From Puccinellia tenuiflora (taxonomy: Eukaryota; Streptophyta; Magnoliopsida; Poales; Poaceae): a DNA stretch of 64,000 nucleotides. The notes under the pieces are model-generated. The model did no database searches, had not been told where the DNA came from, and saw only the letters and a list, made by a program, of their open reading frames with translations. The number at the start of each line of letters is the position of its first letter. The stretch's first letter is position 1. The position numbers were made by a program, and so were the translations under genes. This document shows positions 10,195 through 19,767 of the stretch, one piece after another. The stretch covers positions 40,214 through 104,213 of the forward strand of contig QRDG01002512.1 in the NCBI GenBank assembly GCA_012064385.1, given 5' to 3'.

Positions 10195-10863
10195 GATCCT
10201 TCTTCCATTACTTTTGATGATAATGATTTTGATTTTGATAATTGTAATATCTCTGAAGTCATAATGTTGTTGCAAAAGCTAGCTAAGATTCCTAATGCTA
10301 GTACTATAAACTTGGCTTTTACAAAACATATTACCAATGCTCTCATGAAAATTAGGGAAGAAAAGTTAAAACTTGAAGCTTCTATCCCTAAGAGATTAGA
10401 AGATGGTTGGGAACCCATCATTAAACTGAAAGTAAATGACTTTGATTGTAATGCTCTATGTGACCTTGGTGCAAGTGTTTCTATTATGCCTAAGAAATTC
10501 TATGATATGCTTAACTTGCCACCATTGGAAAGCTGTTGTTTGAATATTCATCTTGCTGATAATTCTACAAAAACACCTTTGGGGAGGCTTGATGATATTC
10601 ATGTTATGGTTAATAATAACCTTGTTCCCATTGATTTTATTGTCTTGGATATTGAGTGCAAAGCTTCTTGTCCTATTATTTTGGGAAGACCTTTTCTTCG
10701 AACTATTGGTGCTGTTATTGATATGAAAGAGGGCAACATTAGATATCAATTCCCTCTTAAGAAAGGTATGGAACACTTCCCTAGGAAGAGAATGAAGTCA
10801 CCTTTTGACTCTATTGTTAGAGCAAATTATCGTTTTGATGCTTCTTCTCTTGTAAATACTTGA
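10195..10863 (+). CDS. Retropepsin-like protease of element B
   Basis: This frame is continuous with gag across TGA 10192. It contains the aspartic protease signature CDLGASVSIMP (Asp codon near 10464) and a SCPIILGRPFLRTIGAVID segment typical of the C-terminal part of Gypsy retropepsins. It ends at TGA 10861-10863 with no RT after it. An ATG at 10264 could serve as an internal start, but the normal product would come from a gag-protease fusion. It presumably processes B's own Gag, which would let B assemble its particles while borrowing RT and integrase. Confidence 0.82.
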   Translation, partial: DPSSITFDDNDFDFDNCNISEVIMLLQKLAKIPNASTINLAFTKHITNALMKIREEKLKLEASIPKRLEDGWEPIIKLKVNDFDCNALCDLGASVSIMPKKFYDMLNLPPLESCCLNIHLADNSTKTPLGRLDDIHVMVNNNLVPIDFIVLDIECKASCPIILGRPFLRTIGAVIDMKEGNIRYQFPLKKGMEHFPRKRMKSPFDSIVRANYRFDASSLVNT

Positions 10864-10870
10864 TGTTCAC

Positions 10871-10930
10871 TTTCTGCGCCTAGCTGAAAGGCGTTAAAGA
10901 AAAGCGCTTATGGGAGACAACCCATCATTT
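10871..10930 (+). other. Putative conserved hairpin after the protease stop of B
   Basis: A CGCCT/AGGCG stem (10877-10881 with 10889-10893) with a 7-base loop lies a few bases after the protease stop. It is followed by AAGCGCTT and then TGGGAGACAACCC. I recall the TGGGAGACAACCC ending as common after the coding part of pooid Athila-type elements. It may be an RNA structure used in packaging or 3' end function. Confidence 0.4.
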
Positions 10931-13726
10931 TATTTTCAGTATCTTTTCTTTTATTTGAGTCAAGAAGTTTGTTTACTTCTGTAGCAACTTCTTTGTATCT
11001 TTATTTTCTTGCAATGTTGTGCCAAGTAAGGTCTCTAGTAGAAAGTTTTTGCTATATTTGGATTTCTGCACAGGAAACAGATTTCTGTCTGTCACCGTTA
11101 AATTCGTCATTTATTCCAGAAGCAACGAAATGCTTTGAGATTTTGTGTGCTGAATCTTCATATATGTATGAAACTTTTTCTAGTTCAGTGATTTTCGATT
11201 TGAGCAACTCTAGTGCCTCGAAAAAATTCGTCTTTACAGACTGTTCAGATTTTGACAGATTCTGCCTTTTATTGTGCATTACTTCTTTTGCGATGTTTAT
11301 TTGGATCTTTTTGATTCTTTGAGCATCAGTGGCTGTAGCTAATGTTATAATGCATTAAGGTGTGCTTGTGTCACAGTAGAACTTGTGAATTTTTTGTTAT
11401 GCACTAACCCTCTAATGAGAATTACTTTGAGTTTGATGTGGTGAAAGTTTTCAAGTAAGCAAAAGGGACGATATGATGAGATCAAGAAGAGTGAAAAGCC
11501 TAAGCTTGGGGATGCCCCGGTGGGTCATCCCCAGCAAATTCAAGAAGACTCAAGCATCTAAGCTTGGGGATGCCCAAGGCATCCCCTTCTTCATCGACAA
11601 AACTATCAGGTCATCTCTAGTGATACTATATTTTTATTCCACTACATCTTATGTATTTTGCTTGGAGCGTCTGTTTTTATTTTGAGTGTGTGTTTTAGTT
11701 TGCTTAATAAGTTGGATCCTAGCATTCTTGTGTGGGAGAGAGACACGCTCCGCTTTTTCATATGAATACTCTTGTGCTTCGCTTATATTTGTTGAGTATT
11801 CTTAGCTACTGTCTGTTTTCTAGTAAGCTCTCGCTTTTAGCATGTTATCTTGTTTAGAGCTGCTAGTTCTTTGTGTTAAGCTCTCTTGTGTTTCACTCTA
11901 TTTGTTAGAGAGTTGTTTTAGTTGCTTGGTTGATGTGTTAGATTGGAAAATGCTATGCTTGTGATAGTGGTATGAAATAGAGAAAAGCTGCATAGTCTTG
12001 TAGACCATTGTGTAGATAACTTGCTCCTCTTCAATTGTTTTGAGGTATTAAAATAACTAATGGTTAAAATATGTTGGTTAATGTTGTTAAGAGCTGATTA
12101 GTGAAGATGTGTTAGTAGAGCGTGGAGCCGTACTTTTCTGAACTAAAAACAACATAAGTCAATAGTGCTTTAGTGTCGTGATTTCCTCTTAGTTGAAAAG
12201 AAGTTTCTAATGGTGTAGTTACTGCAACGGTCGGGGAAGCCAACGGGGCACTTGTGTCGCCGCCACGATCCCTCTTGGGGTGTCTCTAACCATTTGTGAA
12301 ACTTTGATACTGTTAGTTGTTTGCAATATACGACATGCTATGTGAGTTTTTGGTTTTTGGCACTTCCACCTCCATATTTTGCTAGCCTCTTCGGTACTTT
12401 GCATTGCCCTTTTTCACATTGAGATTGGTGCATACTTCGCAAGTACATCCAACCCCGTGGGAGATCTTCATCTTGTTCTCCTACACATAAGCCAACTATC
12501 TTCCTCAAAACAGCCACCATATCTACCTATCACAGCATTTCCATAGCTGTTCCGAGATACATTGCCATGCAACATCCATCATTTACATTACATGACTTTA
12601 TGTCATTTTTACTTCATTACCATATAGTATTGCTTGACCATTTGAGTTAGTGTGATGCGTGGTTTTCCACATGTGTTACATCTTTTCCACACTACGCTCG
12701 GTCTTGCATATCCACCATACACCATGTATTAGTCTTTGAGTTTTGAGTACACCAAAAAGTGTGATGATCATCTTGTAAAATAGAGTGTTGCCTCTACCTG
12801 TGAGCATATTGAAAAGAGTCCAAAGTGGCCAATCAAAAGAGTCCAAAAGAGACAATGAGAGAAAAATATAAAAGAGCCACAAAGGCCTCAAAAAGCAAAA
12901 AAAAAAGAGAAAAAGAAAAAGAATATAAAATGAGAGAGGGGGCAACACTACTATCCTTTTATTCCACACTTGTGCTAGTAGCACCTACATCATTGTAGTG
13001 AGTTTTCATGCTTCATTAGTATAACTATGTGGGGACCAAACGTTATAGAACTTGGCTTGTATATTCCAACGATGAGCCTCCTCAAGTGAGCTCTAGGTCT
13101 TCATGAGCAAGCAAGTTGGATGCACCCCCACTAGTTCCATTGGAGAGCTTCCATTCATATAGCTCTATGTGCATCCGTTGCATGGCAATCACTACTCCTC
13201 ATTCAGTGTCTACTACGGGACTTCCTCTTGTCTTGTGGTTACCTCTTCCACTGTTTGAGCCTTTCTTTTTGGCCTTCCAAACCCCCATTATTATTCTCTT
13301 TGCCATAACCTCATGGTGCCAAGCCTTCTTCTTGCTTGTATTAGTTGAGTGGACTACATAACAGTTGATAAGTTAAGTGGATGGATTAAGGACACTTGAC
13401 TTGAGCTTGGCTATTTCTATTATTAACTGAATTTGATGCTTTGAAGATTGATTGACATTTTACATTGGAGACACAATTTACTATTCTTCTTTCTAAACCT
13501 TATGTATGGTTCCTTGTCTCCAACACGCTGATTCATGAAAAGTTCTAGCTTCTTTTAGCTAGCATTTGTTAATCATTGTTTGCTTAATGTCAACTATAGA
13601 CAATTGTTTTGGATCACCTTATTCACATCATGTGTTTTGCATTACTATGTTGATCTAGATTGTGAGTTTGCATGTCTCCTAAGAAATTATTTGTTATCGT
13701 TCTACCTACTCGAGGACGAGTAGAAC
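10931..13726 (+). other. Non-coding internal region of element B
   Basis: About 2.8 kb separate the protease from the 3' LTR, where an autonomous element would carry RT and integrase. No RT, RNase H or integrase motif is visible in any frame. A purine-rich tract lies at about 12830-12945. The motif TAAGCTTGGGGATGCC occurs at 11501-11516 and 11559-11574, and its core is repeated at the 3' LTR border. Confidence 0.7.
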
Positions 13727-13741
13727 TAAGCTTGGGGATGC
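13727..13741 (+). other. Polypurine-tract region of B next to the 3' LTR
   Basis: TAAGCTTGGGGATGC directly precedes the 3' LTR and should contain the plus-strand primer site. The same word occurs twice within the non-coding region. Confidence 0.6.
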
Positions 13742-15365
13742 TGATACGTCTCCGACGTATCTATAATTTCTTATGATCCATGCTTGTTTTCATACCATTT
13801 GCTACATGTTTTGTTTACATCTTATAGCATTTTTATGCATTTTTGGAACTAACATATTAACAAGATGCCCCAGTGCCAGTTCCTGTTTTCTGCTGTTTTT
13901 CCGTTTCAGAAAAGTACTTAAGGAAATATTCTCGGAATCGGACGGGACAAAAACCCAGGATCTTATAATTTCGTCACGCACACGGAGTCCAAAGGGGAGC
14001 CGAAGACGCACCAGAGGGCGACCACACCCTAGGGTGGCGCGGCCCACCTGTCTGCCGCGCCACCAGGTGGTGTGGCCCTCCTCGGGCCTCCACCGACGCC
14101 GCCCTTTCGCCTATATAATCCCCCCGACGAGAAAACCCTAAGTACCCGATCAAAATTCCAGAAAAACATCCGTCGCCGCCGCCGTCGTCAACCCTAGTTC
14201 GGGAGGGTTCTGAAGCTCTCCCCGGCACCCTGCCGGAGAGGGGAATCATCGCCGGAGGGCTCTACACCACCATGCCCGCCTCCGGACAGATGAGTGAGTA
14301 GTTCATCCTTGGACTACGGGTCCATGCAGTAGCTAGATGGTAGTCTTCTCCAATTGTGCTATCATGTTTAGATCTTGTGAGCTGCCTATCATGATCAAGA
14401 TCATCTTATTGTAATGCTACATGTTGTGTTTGCTGGGATCCGATGAATAGAGAAGTACCTTGTGATGTTGATTATTGATATTATCATGTCTATGTTATTT
14501 GTGATCTTGCATGCTTTCCGGTACTTGTAATTGCCTTGATCAAGTAGTTGCTTGTATCTCCAAGAGGGAGTATTTATGCTAGATAGTGGGTTCGGTCCCT
14601 GTGTGCCTTGGCTTGAGTGACAGAAACATATAAGGACGGGGGAGTGCCGTTGCTACTAGGGAGTAAACTTTATGCACAGTTCTTCATGCAATTGTCTGTT
14701 GCTTGCAACTTAATACTGGAGAGATTTTACGGTATGTTATCTCAAAGGTGGACTATTTAGGCATAGGTGTATGCTTGGAACAGCTATCTATGTATTTTGT
14801 CGTAATGCCCAAAGCATCTCATATAGACATCATCATCCTCTGTATTATGCAATGTTCATGCATTGTCATGCATTCTCTATTCTGTCAATTGCCCAGCTGT
14901 AATTTGTTACCCAGCATGTGTAGTATTTTATTTATGGAGAAGACACCACTAGTGAACTGTGGACCCCGGTCTATTCTTTTACATCTGCAATTAAATCAAC
15001 TGCTCTACTGCTTTCATTTACTGCAAACAAGCTTCCTTCCACACATACATTTAATCCTTTGTATTCAGCAAGGCCGGTGAGATTGACAACCTCACTGCTT
15101 CGTTGGGGCAAAGTAGTTTGATTGTGTTCTGCAGGTTCCACTGTCTCCCCTGCAACAGCTCTTTTTCTGGCACCGTTGCTGTCAACACGCCAAGCACATT
15201 TTCTGGCGCCATTGCAGTTGTGGACAACCTTCTGAAGCATTCCTCACTCCTACTGGTTCGATAACCTTGGTTTCTAACTGAGGGAAAACTTGCTGCTGTG
15301 CTCCTCAAACCTTCCTCTTGGGGTGCCCAACGAAGCGTGATTGATTAACACCTCTCGCGCTATCA
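13742..15365 (+). repeat. 3' LTR of element B
   Basis: The LTR is 1624 bp with the same ends as the 5' LTR. It carries an extra segment of about 88 bp (about 14884-14972) bounded by TCTATTCT on both sides, so the 5' LTR probably lost it by slippage or recombination between the two words. TATATAA is at 14112-14118. The right neighbour is C1 sequence starting CTCCCC. Confidence 0.92.
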
Positions 15366-15528
15366 CTCCCCAAAATGGGATAGTCCATTAATATCTCAAA
15401 AGCCAAATGAAATCCACACAAGATTCAATAAAGCTCAACACACAAATTACACATACATGATATACAACTATCATACACAATCTTGAATAACAAGACAAGT
15501 AGGAAAGTAGCATATCACATACAAGCAC

Positions 15529-16258
15529 TGTGAGATCCTGGCTCAGGGCTTAATAGGATTGATAGGATACTCATACCAACAAGTTGCAACTTCTTTTCCG
15601 GAAGCTCATTCGAAAAGAACTCCGAGGTTAAGCGTGCTTGGCCCGGAGCAATTTGAGGATGGGTGACCGACCGGGAAGTCCTTCCCGGGTGCGCACGAGT
15701 GAGGACAAAGTGCGCAGAAAAGACTAGTGTTGGTCTGTGGGGCCAGTCTAGAAATCCTAGAGAGCTGCCAGGGGTGACAGGCCCGGCCCGGGAGTGGCCG
15801 GGGTGTTACATTTGGTATCAGAGCCGACCCTTGTGGTAACTCGGGCGTGTGCGGGTCAGGGGCGCGGACATGTGGAGCATGTGCCGGCACTGGACGCACA
15901 GACGGGTGCCAAAGGGGGAAGTTCCTGGACTGGGGGGTTGACCGACGAGGGCGTCGGTCTTCTAAGGGGGGAAGGATGTGAGATCCTGGCTCAGGGCTTA
16001 ATAGGATTGATAGGATACTCATACCAACAAGTTGCAACTTCTTTTCCGGAAGCTCATTCGAAAAGAACTCCGAGGTTAAGCGTGCTTGGCCCGGAGTAAT
16101 TTGAGGATGGGTGACCGACTGGGAAGTCCTTCCCGGGTGCGCACGAGTGAGGACAAAGTGCGCAGAAAAGAGTAGTGTTGGTCTGTGGGGCCAGTCTAGA
16201 AATCCTAGAGAGCTGCCAGAGGTGACAGGCTCGGCCCGGGAGTGGCCGGGGTGTTACA
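15529..16258 (+). mobile_element. Cassandra-type TRIM, complete
   Basis: This is a complete 730-bp element with two 282-bp LTRs (15529-15810 and 15977-16258), a 166-bp interior and a perfect 5-bp target duplication AGCAC (15524-15528 and 16259-16263). The primer site TGGTATCAGAGC is at 15813-15824 and the purine tract AAGGGGGGAAGGA at 15964-15976. It encodes nothing. The LTRs contain a 5S rRNA-like segment, the hallmark of Cassandra. By eye the LTRs differ at about five positions, so the insertion is fairly recent. Confidence 0.95.
15618..15692 (+). promoter_or_regulatory. 5S rRNA-like segment with Pol III control boxes (Cassandra 5' LTR)
   Basis: The segment matches the middle and 3' part of plant 5S rRNA. 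AACTCCGAGGTTAAGCGTG carries the A-box region and AGGATGGGTGACC (15656-15668) the C-box, followed by a GGGAAGTCC word also found in 5S. It is repeated in the 3' LTR (C-box at 16104-16116). In the 5S gene these boxes bind TFIIIA and TFIIIC. Confidence 0.88.
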
Positions 16259-16473
16259 AGCACATGCTAGGAACAAAACTAACACATGCAAGGGAGCAAG
16301 CAACTTTCAATGTATATATGAATTAAATACAAGTTGCCGCAAGGAGGAAGCATTGGATATGAGATAGGTAAGTGATAATCCAATTGATTTGGCTTGGTGA
16401 AATAAAACCATGAAGATCCCTTAATTCTTCAAAAATAGCCAAGTCACCAATGTCCTCCATAAACACCTATTGA

Positions 16474-17377
16474 TCAAGTTGGAGCTTGTTGGTCCCCAAC
16501 CAAGTTGGGTCCTAAGAGGTTAGTCACAATAGGCTTGGGAACCCAAATGGTGCTTTTCATGCCACCACTTTGAGCTTCCACATACTTGGCAAACACATTG
16601 CCAACTCTATCCTTCCTAAGTGAATATGCATTATCAATTATGATAGGAGAGGAAGAGGTACCGTTAGAGCATGAAGAAGCAAAATGACCTTTGCCACGGC
16701 AAAGGTAGCAACACCGACTCTTCTTCTTCTTAATAGGCTCCTCAACTTGAGGAGCATTGGCTTGAGTCTTCTAGGAGGTGGCCGTTACTTGAGGAGTTGG
16801 CCGGATTCTTGATTTGAACTTGGCCCTTCTTCTTCTTCTCAACCTTGGACTTGTTCTTGTTGTTGGAGTTGAATCCAAGTCCACTCTTGTCATTGGGGGA
16901 TTGTTGCACACTCAACATGTTGTCAAGTGCACGCTTCCCTTCATGACACTTTTCCAAGCCTTTCTTCATAGAAGTGGCTTGGGCCTTGAGCTCTCCTCTT
17001 TTCTCTACATGGTTAGTGATAACACAAGAACTAGAGGAGGTAGATGCATCATTGTTAGAGAAACAAGGCAAAGAAAGTAATTCATCACATGATGTACCAA
17101 CATTTTTAGTGGATGAACTACTAGGACTAGCACATGGCAATATAGCATTTTTGGTTAAGGTTGTGCTATCATCCACATGAGGCTCACAAGATGTTACCTT
17201 GGTAGTGAGGGCCTCATGAGCTAACTTTAGACGAGCATAGGATGCTAGAAGATCATCATTAGAGCTAGATACCTTTTCATGACTTTCTTCCAACTCCCTA
17301 TACTTGCAAGTTAGCAACTCAAGTTGAGCTCGTAGCTCAACATTCTCCTTCAAAGTAGATGATTCACAAGAAATAGA
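16474..17377 (-). pseudogene. Gag of C1, C-terminal part
   Basis: This is the second half of the C1 gag frame, separated from the first half by C2. It contains the C-terminal coiled-coil region, a Ser-rich stretch, and one CCHC knuckle (about 16710-16669 on the minus strand). It ends in the WVPKPIVTNLLGPNLVGD tail shared with C2 and C3. The first CCHC knuckle present in C2 is missing: about 170 bp are deleted near 16784-16796 and replaced by about 13 bases of filler. Confidence 0.82.
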
Positions 17378-18389
17378 GTTAGTGAAAGTGCATGGTTGCC
17401 CCCATGCATGGTTTTGGTAATTAATGACAATCTCTATGGACTAATGTTTGTATTAAGCTATATTTGTAGGTGTGTCCATTGCGTTGCTTGATCTCCATTT
17501 GTTGGAGGCAAGGTTAAGGGAAGAAAAGATTTGTGTTGATCAAGGCTAAGTGCGGGTTGATCGACACTCAAGTCCAAGTGAAGATATGCCGAAGAGTGCT
17601 TTCCCCATCTTGGTGTATGGGCGAGCGTCATGTGAATATTCACCAAGCGAAGCGCAATCAAGAAAGGTGGTTCGCCTTGAGGAGATGAAGATCGTCTTCA
17701 TCGACCTCAAGTGGATTAATGCGCAAGGCAAAGGTATGATCTTGATAGGTTTTTTATTTTACCGGTCTCATGATGTTAGTGGAGAGACCGGGTTATAGGA
17801 TAGTTAACCTTACTATCAAGAGGGGCTCTCGACCGAGTATCCTGATCGTATCGTTCGTGGAAAGCTCAAACCTTTGCATCCTTGCATCCTTGCAATCATC
17901 TTTATTGGTTCTTATTTGGCTTTTATCCTTGTGAGAATTTAGAGCTTGTGTTCATCTCCATACCAAGCTCTAGTTCATTAAAAACGGATTTCATGAATAT
18001 CTTCTTGGGTTTTGATATTGGAGTTTTTCCGGTTTGTCTCTTCTAGGAGAGGTCAAACTCTCTCCTTTTGATTTCCTCCTCACATGATGGACAATGATGT
18101 TTCTCTGCATGATCTTGTAGAGCTTTTCGTTGCGAGTCTAACGAGCCCAAGATCATCGAAAACGGAGTCCGGTTGCAAAAGATACGGCATTTTCGGTTTG
18201 CAAAAGAGAGTTTAACCTTTCCCCAAACGAAAACGTAATATCTTGTTGGACTATGATGTTTCTCTGCATATTCTTGTAGTGCTCGTTGTGACGATTCCAA
18301 CGAGTCCAAGATTATCGGAAACGGAGTTCGTATGCGAAAGTTATTGCGTTTTCGTTGTCGGAAATGGAACATGAAGGAAAGGCAGCGCA

Positions 18390-18665
18390 TCAGGCTAGCT
18401 GGCCCCCTGGCCGGCCCAGGCCGGGCGGTTCTGGGGGGTGGCCGGCCTCCAGGCCAGCCTAGGCCGGGCTCCAGGACGGGCGGCTCTGATGGGTCAGGCC
18501 GAGCACTAGGCCGGGCGGCTCTGGGGGCGGCCGGCCTCCCGCCGGTCCAGACCGGTCCTCAGGCCGGCTGCCCTGTGTGCCTCACGTGAAGATCTGTGGC
18601 CGGCTGCCCTGTGTGCCCCGCGTGAAGATCTATGGCCGGCCCCCCGGCCGGCCTAGGCCGGGCAC
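18390..18665 (+). promoter_or_regulatory. GC-rich U3 cassette of C2 (5' LTR), GGCCGGCC type
   Basis: A dense series of GGCCGG/CCGGCC words with spacers such as GGGCGGCTCTGGGGG lies directly upstream of the TATA-like box. A 37-bp unit containing GGCTGCCCTGTGTGCC and CGTGAAGATCT is duplicated at about 18571-18644; it occurs once in the 3' LTR. Confidence 0.7.
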
Positions 18666-18700
18666 CCTGCAGCTTCCCAACGGCCATAATTTTGGCCTCC

Positions 18701-18708
18701 TATTTAAG
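18701..18708 (+). promoter_or_regulatory. Putative TATA box of C2 5' LTR
   Basis: TATTTAAG is followed by GGGTTTCTTCCCC and lies just after the GC cassette. The equivalent in the 3' LTR is at 28932-28939 and in C3 at 48219-48226. Confidence 0.6.
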
Positions 18709-19715
18709 GGGTTTCTTCCCCAAATAAATCCTAACCTTTTGCCAACCTCTTGAGCTATTTTCTCCCCTCCATTGTTGACCTTCTCAAGCTTGGCTTTCTC
18801 TCAATCCCTCCAATGATTCTTGCCCAAACTTAGGGATTCAAGAGAGGTGATCGAGATCTACCATTCCACCAATCAAAATCCCCTCTAAGTGAGTGAATCT
18901 TGTTGATCTAGATTTTGGGGTTGCTTTGTGTTCATCCCCTTTGTTCTTCCTCTCTTATTCCCCCCAAAGCATTTGTTGCTTGGTTGGAATTTGAGAGTGA
19001 AGGATTTTGACCAATTTGTGTGTTCTTGCCTCTTGCATTTGTTGCATCGGGTTGCTCTCCCTACGGTGATACGTGAGGATCGACGTTGAGAAGCTTGTTA
19101 CTCTTGGGTGCATTGTGTTCCCAAGAGCTTTGTGCCTCTTGGGTGCATTGTGTACCCTAGACGGTGGTGGTGCCATGAAGACTTCGACTTGTGAAGCTTC
19201 GGCAAGGTTTGGGAGCCCCCAATTGAGTTGTGGGTGTGTGCCCCAAGAAGAGTTGTAAAGGGCTCCGGAATCTGCCTCGAAGGATTCCGATAGTGGAAGG
19301 TGAACCAATCCCTTGGGTGAGGTTCATCGGAGAATAGGGTGAGGCCTTTGTGGCATCTTGAGTAGGCCTCTTGTGGCGAGCTCACACCCCTCCAACGAGA
19401 CGTACTCCCTTAACAAGGAGGAACTCGGGAATACATCCTCGTCTCCGCGTGCCTCGGTTATCTCTATCCCCGAGCTTTTACTTATGCAATTTACATTGTG
19501 ATAGCCTTCGTGCTTGAAGTTTATATCTTGCTATCACCTTGTTTCTTGCCTTGTTTAGCATAAGTTGTTGGTGCACTTTAGGTAAACCTAGAATTTTAGG
19601 TTGAACACCTAGTTTTATTCCGCAATTATCAAGCCCCTAAATAGAAAAAAAAAATTAATCACCTATTCACCCCCCGCCCTCTAGGCGACATCGGGACATC
19701 GTTTGTTCTTTCAAT

Positions 19716-19727
19716 TGGTATCAGAGC
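19716..19727 (+). other. Primer binding site of C2 (initiator tRNA-Met)
   Basis: TGGTATCAGAGC lies two bases after the LTR and is complementary to the 3' end of plant initiator tRNA-Met. Confidence 0.9.
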
Positions 19728-19767
19728 CTCATCTCTCTTGTTTGGCTTTACCGCCTAGAGAGTAAAG

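Larger units (their letters stand above)
6798..15365 (+). mobile_element. Element B: gag-protease-only Gypsy retrotransposon (Athila/Sabrina-like)
   Basis: The element is 8568 bp long with two LTRs, a tRNA-Asp-type primer site, gag, an in-frame protease, then about 2.8 kb of non-coding DNA and a purine-rich junction with the 3' LTR. No reverse transcriptase, RNase H or integrase is present, so it depends on an autonomous Gypsy for mobility. The LTR start TGATACGTCTCCGACGTATC and overall size resemble the Sabrina-type group of pooid grasses; that family name is from memory and unverified. The left flank is element A integrase and the right flank is element C1, and the 5 bp on each side differ (GTGGG versus CTCCC), so this is not a simple single insertion. 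Confidence 0.88.
17383..19713 (+). repeat. 5' LTR of C2
   Basis: The LTR is 2331 bp with TG...CA ends. It contains a GC-rich cassette (18390-18665), a TATA-like TATTTAAG (18701-18708), a pyrimidine-rich leader and a C-rich run before the CTAGGCGACATCG end segment. Compared with the 3' LTR (2358 bp), the differences are concentrated in the cassette and in one indel of about 16 bases after AATTTTAGGTTG. Confidence 0.93.

Noticed and set aside
6798..15365. B as a simple nested insertion in A
   Set aside because: The right flank is C1, not A, and the 5-bp flanks differ.
15618..15692. A genuine 5S rRNA gene
   Set aside because: Only the middle and 3' part of 5S is recognisable, the rest is changed, and it sits inside two 282-bp LTRs with a TSD; it is a Cassandra LTR.
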